This document shows, one piece after another, positions 52,196 through 63,400 of a stretch of DNA of 64,000 bases (positions are counted from its first letter, which is position 1; each line of letters starts with the position of its first letter). Location: contig VZSE01015313.1 of the NCBI GenBank assembly GCA_013398275.1, forward strand, positions 128,527-192,526, given 5' to 3'. A model generated the notes under the pieces. The model saw only the letters and a program-made list of their open reading frames with translations, was not told where the DNA came from and did not search any database. A program made the translations under genes and the position numbers. The stretch is from Promerops cafer (Eukaryota; Chordata; Aves; Passeriformes; Nectariniidae).

Positions 52196-54194
52196 TACTA
52201 CAGAGAGCTCTAATGAAGAACTAAATGAAGTGTTTTGTAGAGTTTTTGGTTTGAAACATTGTGCAGTAAATCCTGTAGTGGTGATTTAAGTGGAAGATGT
52301 CCATTCACAGCCTGTCAGTTCTATGGAATAATTCCCCTTGTTTGTCATAGACCTTAATTTTTCTCTTTCCTCATGTAATAGGATTCTTCAGCTTGATAGA
52401 AGAGAGATAGATAAAAAGCTAGATAAATTAATCAATGTATTTTTTCCATGTCATTTAACCAGAAGTTTCATTTGAATTTGGATTTATTAGATTGAAACAC
52501 CATGTTTCATTTAAAACTTCCTTTCAAGAAATTAATGAAAATCTGAAACAAGGTAAGGAAAATTCTTTACCCACTCTGAAATCGGTATTTTGCTCCATTT
52601 AAAATTATTAAAACTTTGGAGGCTTCTTGAATTTTTTTTTGTAGGCCACATATTTGCTCTTGAATAAATCTCTTGACGTATAAATCCATCCCAGCCCTCT
52701 GCAGTCACTGTGTTTCATCACAGGAAAATCCATGTTCTTCTACTTAATAAGATCATAGGACAAGAGGGAGTCTATCTTAGAATATACTGTAATGGAGTTT
52801 GGCTTTATGGATATGGAAAGAGATGGTCTGGGGAGGGAAAAAACCGCTTAGGTGGAATACTCTGCGAGGATGGGTGCTCTCTGAACATTTAAGCTGCAGC
52901 AGCTATGCCACCAGTAACTGTATGTCGTAGAAGTATTTTTAATAGTATGTGGAAGAGGCTTTTTTCTCTTGTCCTTTCTGAAGTTTTTTATCTTCAGCAG
53001 CTCACTCCTCCTAAGATGCTTTCTATTTCTCACCTAAGAAGTCCTGGGAAAATAGATAAGCTGCTCAACATGCATTAAAGCTTTATCAGCTTCTGGACTG
53101 AAGTGCCCTTCAGTGAGAATGCCCAGGTGAATGCAACCCTCTTGTCTGAATTACTGAGATAAAAGAAGACAAGAAAAGCAGTCTGCAAGGGGATAGCGAC
53201 CCAGACAGTAAAGGGTTTTATAGGTCAAAACCAACCCTTTGTACTTAACCAAAGAACAGATGAATATTAGTGCAATACCTGCACTTCTGGTGCTTGTTTC
53301 CTGTGAGTACTTGACTCAGCATTGCATCACTTCTAGATTTGACATGCTTTTTTGCTGATCATCATTCTATGCCAATTTAATTAGTAAAGAACAAAAGTGT
53401 GGGTGACTGCAGTGAAACCCTTTTCCGTTAGGTAGTGAAGTCTTCTAGACAAATAGAGCTGGAAGGAGGGGAGATGATTCTCACAGCTGCTCCTCATATT
53501 TTATCATAAGAACCAAAAATATTCTTAAATCAGAGCTTACTTGAGTGTTTCTATTTAGTTTGTCATCTACTTGTTTAGTCTCATGTCATGGCCCCATCTA
53601 ACTCAGTGTTTTGCTATCATCAGATTTTCCAGTCATTGTGATTTGCATGATGGTTATACATCTGTCACATGTGCTGTGTATGCCATGCAGAGCTAGTAAA
53701 ATATCCATTTTTGAGACTTAGAGGGGAATAGCAACTAACCCTCCAGGTAGGAGAGAAAGACATGAGAGAGGGATGAAAAATTGATGTATTAAAAGAAGTT
53801 ATTTAGCTGAACTGCCAAAAGTTGCCCAGGGATTTTGCAATATAGATTATTTGGATGATAAAATGATAATGGTATTTCATGCTGATATGTATAAACCAAT
53901 GCATATGAAGAAATTAACTGCAGCTATGCATGTGTAATGGTGAGTCTAAACAAATTACATTATTATTACATTATTCTGGATAAGAATTGTAGGATCATGG
54001 GACAACAGTGTGAAGAAAGTGATTAGGTGTTAAGCAGTACTCTGAAAAACCTTCAGAAACAAATAGATAAACCTTCAGAAACAAATAGGAAAAGAAAGGA
54101 GAACAAAACCCTGTCATGACGTTATTGCAGGAATACTGTTTTTATAAATATATTAAATATTAAGCCTCATAAAACAGAAATTACGCAGTCTATG
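52196..54194. other. Unique non-coding region
   Basis: About 2 kb of AT-rich DNA with no assignable feature other than the tandem duplication at 54047-54090. Confidence 0.45.
54047..54090. repeat. 22-bp tandem duplication
   Basis: AAACCTTCAGAAACAAATAG plus two bases occurs at 54047-54068 and again at 54069-54090 with a single difference at the end. Confidence 0.9.
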
Positions 54195-54660
54195 TCCTTC
54201 CTGTGCTGGGATCCCAGAGCTGGGTGCCTGTTCCAGGTGGGGTCTCTCTCACCAGAGCAGAGCAGAGGGACAAAACCTCCCCTGGTGCAGCCCAGACACC
54301 TTTGGCTCTCTGGGCTGTGAGTGCACATGGCTGGGTCATGTCCAGCCTCTCATCCACCAGCACCCCCAGGCCCTTCTGGGCAGGGCTGCTCTCAATCCCC
54401 TCATCCCCCAGACTGTATGGATACTGGGGGTTACCCCAGCCCAGGTGCAGCACCTTGCACTTGGTCTTGTTGAACTCATGAGATTCCCATGGGCCACTTC
54501 TTGAGCTTGTCCAGGTCTCTTATGGATGGCATCCTTCAGGTGTGTCAGCTGCACCACTCAGCTTGGTATCATCAGCAAATTTGCTGAGGGTGCACTTGAT
54601 CCCTTCGTCTATGTCATTAGTGAAGATATTAAATAACACTGGTCTCAATACGGACCCAAA
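54195..54660 (-). mobile_element. CR1 LINE fragment, reverse orientation
   Basis: On the minus strand this matches the CR1 reverse-transcriptase C-terminal region. The plus strand shows the complement of the segment coding DE...LSKFADDTKL (TTGGTATCATCAGCAAATTT at about 54564-54583, then GCTGAGGGTGCACTTGATCC). It also shows the region of the CTGCACCTGGGCTGGGGTAA motif (complement near 54431-54450). It lacks both the 5' part and the 3' terminus. It is fairly GC-rich, which opens frames of 73-92 codons on both strands. Confidence 0.85.
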
Positions 54661-55258
54661 CCCAAAGCCTTTCATGTGAGTATCTCAAAGTGAAAATGAA
54701 GGGAGGCTAAACTCCAGTGCTTTCAGAGAAGATGAGAATTTTGATGCATGACATATTTAAACTTAAGAAAGAGATGAAGGTGAACTCTTCGTTTTGTGTT
54801 AAGTTTTAATTCATTTCTACAAAGCTTTTTTCTCCGAGGTAAAATACTATGGATGACTTTGAAATAGGACATCACTGAGCTTTGTCCCTCTATGAGATCA
54901 GCTGTAGCAATATATGTAACTCAAAAATGAAACATTTTCAGGGATTTATCCCTGGGATTTATACTGGTAGATATTAAAAGCTATTCTTTATAATTGTCTC
55001 TAAAGAAAAACTTTGTAAACTCTGTCTCTAGTATTCATAATTAAAATTTATGTCACAGAAATATTACTATCCTTTCCAGGTTAGTGGGAGTTTTTTTGTG
55101 TTTTCTTTTTCTTTCTTTCTTTTTTTTTTTCTTAATTTATGGTTTTTTGGATTGCATTGCAAACATGAGTGTTGTCAGCTCTCTGGGCATCCTGGGTTAC
55201 ATTGTGGGGTGTAACCAAACTATGTATTCTACTCCTATCTACATTATTCCTGATGAAC
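54661..55258. other. Non-coding with a pyrimidine tract
   Basis: AT-rich sequence with a T/C-rich run at about 55091-55140. Nothing else is recognisable. Confidence 0.4.
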
Positions 55259-55627
55259 TGTTAATAGTGGGTTGTTTGCAACAGCAGCCCAGTGCACACC
55301 CAGCCCTCAGACTACAAGATGGGTGTTTGACAGGGGAAAGAGGCAAACCCTTGGTAGCAAGGCAGCTTTTCTTTGTCTCACAAATTGACTCAGCCTTGAT
55401 AATTACACCCAGCCTAAGGGGGTCCTCTCTGCCAAGGGGCCATAATGGCTCAACAGCCCCACTGGGCAGCTGTAAGGAACTAGACCATCAAGGACTCCCC
55501 AAAATATCCTGTGACTTAGAGAATTACATCATTCCATTGTAAAATTCCCCACTCTGGGGAGGTGCTGGGCATTCCTGCCTGAATCTTACCATATATAAAC
55601 TGGGTGCTTTAGGGACTTGGGACACCA
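55259..55627 (+). mobile_element. LTR-like block with TATA box, next to PRPF6 retrocopy
   Basis: The block begins TGTTAATAGTGGG, a plausible LTR start. It is GC-richer than its surroundings and carries a TATA box (CATATATAAACTGGG, 55590-55604). A transcript starting about 25-30 bases downstream would begin near 55620-55630, just where PRPF6 similarity starts. The composition resembles the U3 region of avian ERV LTRs, but I could not name a family. No second copy of the block was found downstream of the retrocopy, up to about 59 kb. It may instead be ordinary flanking DNA. Confidence 0.5.
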
Positions 55628-57799
55628 CCGAAGAAGCTAATCCTGGGCATGCCCACACTCCTGGGCTACGTGCTGGGGCTGGGCTGCAGAGCCACAGGTT
55701 TCACCACCCACTCTGACATCAGCCCTGCTTGTGGTGCCCATGACCCCGTGGATGACCATCATGCCCCGCTGGGGAAGAGAACTGTGGGGCACGAGATAAA
55801 GCAGAACCAGACAGCAGATGATGAAGATGAGAGCTTGAATGATGGCAATTATGATTTCAGTGGCTATGCTGGGAGCCTGTTCTCGAGTGGCCCCTGTGAA
55901 AAAGGTGATGAGCAAATAGATACTATTTATGTGACTTTGAATAAGAGGATGGGTGAAGGCAGGAAAGAGAGAAGGGAACAACAAGAAAAAGAGGAAATAG
56001 GAAAATACCGTATGGAACAACCTAAAATTCAGCAGCAGTTCTCAGACTTGAAATGGAAGTTAGCGGAGGTTACTGAGGAGGAGCCTCTGAGTATTCCAGA
56101 GCTTGGTGATGGCAGGAACAAGCATCAGAGGAATCCTCGGTATGAGAAACTGACTCCTGTCCCTGACAGCTTCTTTGCAAAGCGTTTCCAGTCAGGGGAG
56201 AATCATACTTCCATGGACCCACACCAGACACAGTTTGGTGGATTGAATACTCCATATCCAGGGGGAATGAATATGCCATACCCAGGAGGAATAACACCAG
56301 GCTTGATGACACTTGGGACAAGTGGATTGGATATGAAGAAGATTGGCCAAGCCAGGAGCACCTTGATGGATATGAGGCTAAGCCAGGTGTCAGACTCTGT
56401 GAGTGGCCAGACTGTAGTGGACCTGAAAGGATATTTGACAGACTTTAATTCCATGATTCCCACACATGGAGGAGATATTGATGATATGATAAAAGCCTGT
56501 TTATTCCTGAAATCTGTCCAAGAGACCAATCCTCATCATCCACCAGCCTGGATAGCATCAGCCCGACTGGAGGAGGTCACTGGCAAACTCCAGGTGGCTT
56601 GAAACCACATCATGAAAGGAGCGGAGATGTCGCCTAAGACTGAAGATGTTTGGTTGGAAGCTACTCGGCTTCTTCTGGAGATACAGCCAAGGCTGTTGTG
56701 GCCCAGGCTGACCGGCACCTTCCGTAGTCTTTCTGGATTTATATCAGAGCAGCAGAGCTGGAGATGGATATCTGTGCCAAGAAACGTGTCCTTAGGAAAG
56801 CCCCTGAGCATGTTCCAAACTCCGTGCGTTTGTGGAAAGCAGCTGTGGAGCTGGAGCAACCTGAGGATGCCAGGGTGATGCTGAGCTGGGCTGTGGAGTC
56901 CTGTCCAACCAGTGCTGAACCATGCCTGGGGCTGGCAAGTTTGGGGACATGCGAGAATGCTCATGAAGTCCTTAACAAAGCCTGGGGGAATATACTGATG
57001 GATTGTCACTTCTGGATTACTGCTGCCAAACTGGAGGAGGCCAATGGAAACACCCAGATGGTGAAGAAAATCACTGAGAAAGCCATCACATCCCAGGTCT
57101 AGCAGTGTGGAACTCAACAGGGAGCACCAGATACAAGATGCCGAGCAACGTGATAAAGCTGGAAGTGTGGCCACATGCCAGGCAATCATGCGAGCTGTGA
57201 TTGGGATTGGGATCAAAGAAGAAGATCAAAAACAACCTGGATGGAAGATGCAGACAGTTGTGTTGCTCATAGTGCTTTGGAGCATGCCTGAGCCATTTAT
57301 GCCTATTCCTTGCAAGTTTTCCCAAGCAAGAAGAATGTATGTGCAAGCAACCTACTTCGGAAAAAACCATGGAACCAGAGAATCCTTGGAGGCTCTTTTG
57401 CAGAGAGCTGTTGCTCACTGTCCCAAAGCAGAGGTGCTGTGGCTCACAGGAGCTAAATCTAAGTGGCCAGCGGGAGCTATGCCAGCAGCCAGGAGCATCT
57501 TGGCCCTGGCTTTCCAGGCCAACCCCAACAGTGAGGACATCTGGGTGGCTGCCATGAAGCTTGAGTCAGAGAACAATGAATATGAAAGAGCAAGGAGACA
57601 AAGGCTCCCAGCAGTGCCCCCACAGCAAGGGTCTCCATGAAATCTGTGAAGTTGGAATGACTGCTTGGGAACATTGCTGCAGACCAGGAGCTCTTTGAGG
57701 AAGCCTTGAAGCACTATGTAGAGTTCCCCAGACTGTGGATTATGAAAGAACAAATTGAGAAACAAAAAAAACTGGTAGAGAAAGAATGGGAGGCTTTGT
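55628..57799 (+). pseudogene. PRPF6: PRPF6 processed pseudogene, 3'-truncated
   Basis: PRPF6 (the Prp6 homologue) is a HAT-repeat scaffold of the U4/U6.U5 tri-snRNP in the nucleus. The plus-strand sequence follows it collinearly without introns over about 2.17 kb. Recognisable segments are LGMP, GFTTHSDI and DPVDDHHAP (PRP1 N-terminal domain), KIQQQFSDLKWKLAEVTEEE, QTQFGGLNTPYPGG, HHPPAWIASARLEEVTGKLQ, HVPNSVRLWKAAVELE, SLEALLQRAVAHCPKAE and ILALAFQANPNS (HAT repeats). By my recollection of the human protein (941 residues) it spans codons about 5 to 731. In-frame stops lie at 56600, 56725, 57289 and 57658. Five frameshifts lie near 56670, 57100, 57230, 57340 and 57595. One Glu codon is lost near 55855. 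The total length is within about 15 bp of the intronless expectation. The first 317-codon frame (55649-56599) could only give a truncated protein without most HAT repeats. No 5' UTR, 3' UTR or poly(A) remains. The identity is firm; the mechanism is inferred. Confidence 0.95.
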
Positions 57800-59224
57800 A
57801 ATGCAAACTGGATATGGAATCAGTCCCTAAACCCACAAAATCTCTTTTTTTGTCTTAAAAGTTGCAAAACTGATTGGCACGATGTTGCATTGTATTTTGC
57901 TTCAGACAGTGACTTTTTAAGTGAAGTTCCATCATACCAGATAATGCATCTGGTATAGTGCAAATATTGGTATTGCAAAACAAGTTTAACAGGATGTTGT
58001 ACTTGGAATAACTTGTCATGCATTCCATTGTGCAACATTACCACTGTTTCACTTGCTGTCTTAAGATAAAAATTTTCTTTGCATTCAATACATTTGTATC
58101 ACTGCTGGATTGTTTTATTAAGGTAATATCTTCTTGTACTTTATGTATTCTAACTCAAACTAAACTCAAACTTCTCAATTTAAGCAAGGGGGGTCATATT
58201 TTATGGTCACCTGTGATAGCAAGGATATGAGCTGGGGTTGGACAGGTGTTCCATCCAGCACTCACTTTCTGGACACAACTTCTTAAGCATCTTGTTAAAT
58301 AATTTCTTCATAAAATATTATCAGTGGCTTGTGAAGTGGCTGGCTAGATGTCTAAATGACTGTCACCAGTGAGTAAATTTTTAAACGTGTTCATTTTTTC
58401 CTTGTGTATTGAGTCTGCAGTTGTCAAAATGGAAAGGTTTGTTTTGAGAAGCAGTGGCTCTCCTTAACCATGCATTTTCTTCTATGAGGAGAAAATGGGC
58501 TCATATGGATGTATGAAACTTTTACTAATTACTGCATTTGGTTATTACTTCTTGGAGAGGAAGGAAGTGTTAGCTGCCTTTCTCCCTTTCTCCCCGTCTC
58601 CCCTCCTCTCAGATAACTCAGTGTAGACTAATGGAAATGGGACATTACTTATGAGTTTATTTTATTAGTGTGTAGTATGACCACACAGAACAGAAGTAAC
58701 TACTGGCATTTTTTTTTACTATGCCATATTACTAAATGACGGTTTGCATCTTTAGTTAATTAACCATCAGAGCTGTGACATTGTGTATTTTCTCTGTTTT
58801 AAGTGCAGCAATTTGCTATTATCTTGAAAAGCTCTGAAGATACCTCCTTATGGGTGAAGAACTGCTCCCAAGTGCCACATAGCATTTTGCAGTCTGCCCT
58901 GGGATGAAAGTGTTGGCAGGACTTTTTGATAGTACTGATAATGTGAAACCTGTGCCTGCAGCTGGCTTCCATGGAGTTTTAAAATCTAAATTGAACTCCA
59001 CAGTTGACTTTTTTTTAGTTATTGTATTGAAACATTTTTTGAGGTTAGTTACTCTCCCACCCCCTTGGAAAAAACCCAGTCCTGTGCTGCAGGGGTCTTT
59101 GTGTGTTCCATCAACTCCATTCTTAATTCTGGATAGCCTTTGGCTTCCAGCCTCTCTGCGGTACCACGGGCAGCAGCAGAGCACATATTTGTGCTCTAGT
59201 CAAGTTATGTTCAACCACAGTCTG
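57800..59224. other. Non-coding flank of the PRPF6 retrocopy
   Basis: PRPF6 similarity stops abruptly at about 57797. What follows is AT-rich and unassigned. It is neither PRPF6 3' sequence nor a second copy of the LTR-like block. A hairpin (9-bp arms, 5-base loop) sits at 57934-57956. Confidence 0.5.
57934..57956. repeat. Hairpin-forming inverted repeat
   Basis: ATACCAGAT (57934-57942) and ATCTGGTAT (57948-57956) are perfect complements around the loop AATGC. No run of T follows, and no function is assigned. Confidence 0.8.
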
Positions 59225-60437
59225 CAAATGGGGTTGGGAGTAGGGCAAGGGATGGGGCTAGCAGAGGAGAAGGAGGGGGATAAGGATATCAGGGAGTCAA
59301 GCAAAAGTGCTGGGAAGCCTGCATGGATGAACAAAGACTTCCTAACAAGACTCAGAGGTAAAAAGTAATTATATAGAAGGTCGAATTGTGAACAAGTAAT
59401 GGGGAAGGAATACAGATACATCTTCCAAGCATGCACTTACAAAAGCCAAAGCCCACCTGGAACTGGATGTTTTGAGGAAGGTCAAAGACAAAGGCAACAA
59501 GAAGAGCTTTAATTCAAGAAATGACTTTTTTTTTTCAATTTTTCAGTACAGTAAAAATAATTAGCTTTTAAATATGGGAGGTTTCTGTGAGTTGTATCTC
59601 ACTACAGAAAGGCCCTGTGGAGAGGGATTTAGACAAATTAAGACCCCTTGGCAATAACCAACTAGATGAAGTTTAACAAGGGTGAGTGCTGGGTTTTGCA
59701 CCTGGAGTGGGTCAATCAAGTATGGACAGACTGGAGAATGACTGGAAAGCAGCCCTGCAGAAAGGGACATGCAGTTCCTGGTCAATTGTGAGTTGAATAT
59801 AAATCAGCAGTGCCCTGGCAGGCAGGAGGCCAGCTGTGTCCTGGGGGACATCAGGCACAGCATGGCCAGCCAGGCAAGGGAGGGGATTGTCCCGCTCTGC
59901 TCTGCACTGGGGCAGCCTCACCTCGAGTGCTGGGGGCAGTTTTGGGTGCCACAACATAAGAAGGATATAAAGGTATTAGAGCATGTCTAAAGGAGGACTA
60001 CAGAGATGGTGAACCACCATCTAGGGGGAAGCCATATGAAGAGTGGCTGAGGTCACTCGGTTTGTTGAGCCTGGAGAAGAGACTGAGGGGAGACCTCACT
60101 GCAGTCTATAACTTCCTCAAAAGAGGAAGAAGAGGGGCAGGTACTGATCTTTTCTCAGTGGTGGCCAGTGACAGGACCCAAAAGAAGGGCATTAAGCTGT
60201 GTTGGAGGGGTTTCGGTTGGATACTAGGAAAAGGATCTTCACCCAGAGGGTGGCTGGGCACTGGAACAACTTCCCAGGGAAGTGGCCACAGCCTGACAGA
60301 GTTCAAGAAGCATTTGGACAACACTCTCAGACACATGCTGTGATTCTTGGGGGTGGCCCTGTGCAGGGCTAGGAGTTGGACTTCAGTGATCCTGGTGGGT
60401 CCTTTCCAATTCAGCATATTCTGTGATTCTATAACTT
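59225..60437 (+). mobile_element. CR1 LINE with internal deletions
   Basis: The first part encodes a CR1 ORF2 segment (KPAWMNKDFLTRLRGKK at 59313-59363, then a broken CR1 coding stretch with ACAAAAGCCAAAGCCCACCT near 59439). A deletion then joins it to the C-terminal part (ATGAAGTTTAACAAGGGTGA near 59666; TGAGCCTGGAGAAGAGACTG near 60066). It ends with TTTCCAATTCAGCATATTCTGTGATTC at about 60403-60430, the CR1-type terminus. The element is inactive, with multiple frameshifts. The left boundary is approximate. Confidence 0.88.
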
Positions 60438-63400
60438 TGTAGGCTGACTTGCTTTCAGCCTCTGTGCCTTGGCCCAACACCTTGTTTGCTTCTGGAAAGC
60501 AGTTCCCTATTTTTCTGGCTTGCCTTTTTGGCTGTCCACCACTTTTCCCTCAACATGGTGCCTGTCCTGTGGCACATAACGGTCTCTGCAGGTGCTTACT
60601 CACTATCTTTTTTTCTTTTTCCTGAGCATCCTTCTGTTCTGCTCTCCCTCAGCCTCAGACAAATTTATTGTTGACAGAATAAGGCCAAGAATTGTAAACA
60701 TCGTGAAAGTATTTTCTCATAATTTCAACTGGAAGCTCTTATTCATGTTTTCTTCTGAGCCTCACACTTGAGAGAGAGGAGAAGAAAATTTTGTTCAAGA
60801 GATTGGAAGTCATATTTTTTCAGGAGATCTGAAGCTGCCTATCTGGTTAGAAACCAAGTTGACAAACTGAGAAGTCTGGAGATGCCCTTGTGACTAAGGT
60901 TGGGAAAAGATAACAACTACTGCATAATTTAGGAATCGTCTTACAGAATTTGCTTATGCCATTCAAGTTTTATATGTCACTGGAGCCACTGATGCTAGGT
61001 TCAGGTGTGAGCAAGTATGTCAACATGAGTAAGTCCTGGGGACTGTGGCGAGACCTGAGCAAATTAGTTGAGTTTGAGCACACTCTACTTTCTTCAGAGT
61101 GGAACTCTACAGGGGATCCCATTTCCAATGGTTCTGTGATGAGGGTCACTGGAGCTGCCTGGGGTGTGAGCCAGGGCCATGTTTTGCCTGCTGGTTCATT
61201 GTACCTCATCATTACATAAAAATGAAAAATATTTCAGGATGTTGAAGAAGTCATCTCAGCTGAGCTGGATGCTTTTTCTCCTGAAGGTTTCACTGATGTA
61301 CACATTACTATTCCCTGTCCTAGCATAGTCTGCCCAGTGCTCTCCCAACCCCAGGAGGTTTCTGGGGAGCCAGGAGCCATCTGAAGCACAGGCCAGCAGG
61401 GGTTGCTGTAGGAGTAGGAGATGGAGAAGATGCACTGCCTCCTTTTTGGAGAAGCCCTCTCTGAGTGTTTGCCAGGGTTTGCTCCTGCTGCCCTCTTTTA
61501 CCTCCTACCACACTCAAGCTTGCTTGGGCTGAGTAGTGGATTCCCAGCACGGAGTAGGTGTCTATTGCCTACTCACAGCTTTGTGTATTTTGTACATTCA
61601 TAAATTAAATACTAAGTTTCATCCTTAAAATGCTGAAACTAACTTGAGAGTTCATATTTTGACTCAATAAAATTTAAAAGCTTTTTAATATTTATTGTTT
61701 ATGTAAAAGTGGTTAGTGCTATTCATAGTGCTTGTTTCCAGGGGCCCATAGATTATTTCTGTAATGTCATTTTGTCACTCTAGAACTTGCTGATATCTTT
61801 CAGGGCTAGGACAAAATTGAATTGGGAATGATTAGTTTCATCCTTTTATTGAATGTTGAGTTTTTCCCTTTAATTCCTATGAAATCACCATTAGCTATTT
61901 TGGATGCAGTTCTGTGTTGGGTTGAGGCAGTGCTACACTGTAAATCAATATCTTTTCAAAAAGACTGCTGTAAATTGCCTAGATAGCATATGCATGGTTA
62001 CTTTGGCTGCAATGCTGCTGCAGAGCCTGGATACTCTGCCTTTCTGGGAACTCCACAGGCAAGTCCATCATATATTAAAAAAAAAAAAAATCTTTTTAGA
62101 AAGAGCATACTATTGCTGATGAAATTTAGACAGAGAAATATTGTACCCTCGGTGCTCATCTGTACCTTTTATATTCTACTCCGCTGGGATTACCCTGTCT
62201 GGAGGGATTTCTTTGTTTGCTGCTTTAGATTTCCCCCTTTCTTAGCTGTAGTACAGCCGTACCATTTCAGCTTGCTAGTGCAGAAAGATGTTGTGAATTC
62301 AGTTGCTGAATGAGCCCGGCCTGACTGCAAACACTAACATTGCTAGAGAGATGCCAAAGAGTTGCAGGTGAATCTGACCTGATCTGGGCAACAGCAAAAC
62401 GGTAAGATGGGGCTTGTTTAAATCTCTGGGATTAATTGGGTGCTGGGGTTTCCTGTTTCAACCTGAAGCCTAGTTATCACATGCTTCCAACTTGAGCAGG
62501 ATTCATTCTGTGCATGTCAGGGTGGGTTTTCTCGGGAATGCTTAACATCCAGGCAGAGGGAGGCGGTGGGAAGCTGGGAACGCCACATGAGACCTCTCGG
62601 CAGCCACCCTGGTGAGATTCCCCAGCAGTACTGCCTGCGGTTTGTAAATACCAGGGAAAAGGTAGGGGAAGGCTTAAAAGCAATGATTTTCTCGGTACAG
62701 CTTTGTATCTCTCTCTCTGGCAGCCTTATTTATAATTGTATTAAGAGGATAGTATGGGCAATTTTTTCCGATACATGCTTGGCTGAACGCCCTCTGGGAT
62801 GAGTGAGTGAAGGACGTGATCAGCCACTTTTCATCTCTACTAACAAGTCTGTGCATCTTGCTATATCTGAATAAATGTCTGTAACAGTTACAGATTTGCT
62901 GGGTGGTAGAAGATAAAATTAAAATGATCCTTTATAGATACATACTATATCATGGATGTCAGAATATTTTTTTGCCTTGTTAACCTCTGTCGTGATTTTA
63001 TTTCTCTTGCACGCTGTCTTTATTTAATATAACAAAAAGTGAGGTAGTCTTTTTAGGTAGTCATTTTTGAATGCTTATGTAGGAGTGTGTTGACAGCGGT
63101 TTGGATCTTAGTGGAATATTTCAACATATGAAAGCTTAGAGCAGCAGCAGCAGTTCAGGGAAAGAGAGGAAGAAAAGAGCAGCACTTACCATTAGTACAA
63201 GACAGAAAGATTAAAATGTGGCCATAGTATGGAATTATTTGAATTATTTCTGATGACTTAACTGGCAGCTAGTGTGTTTCAGTTGTAGATCAACCCATAG
63301 AAAACTAACTCTCAAAAGAAATCCATTGGAGCTGAACAAAAAAATAGTATTTCACTGTATGTTCTACTATTTAAAGGAAATGAACTGTGGTAGTAATGGT

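Noticed and set aside
55084..55542. 152-codon plus frame upstream of the PRPF6 copy
   Set aside because: It starts in a pyrimidine tract and runs through the LTR-like block. It has no resemblance to PRPF6, to retroviral proteins or to any other family.
56536..57216. 226-codon minus-strand frame
   Set aside because: It is the antisense shadow of the PRPF6 pseudogene.
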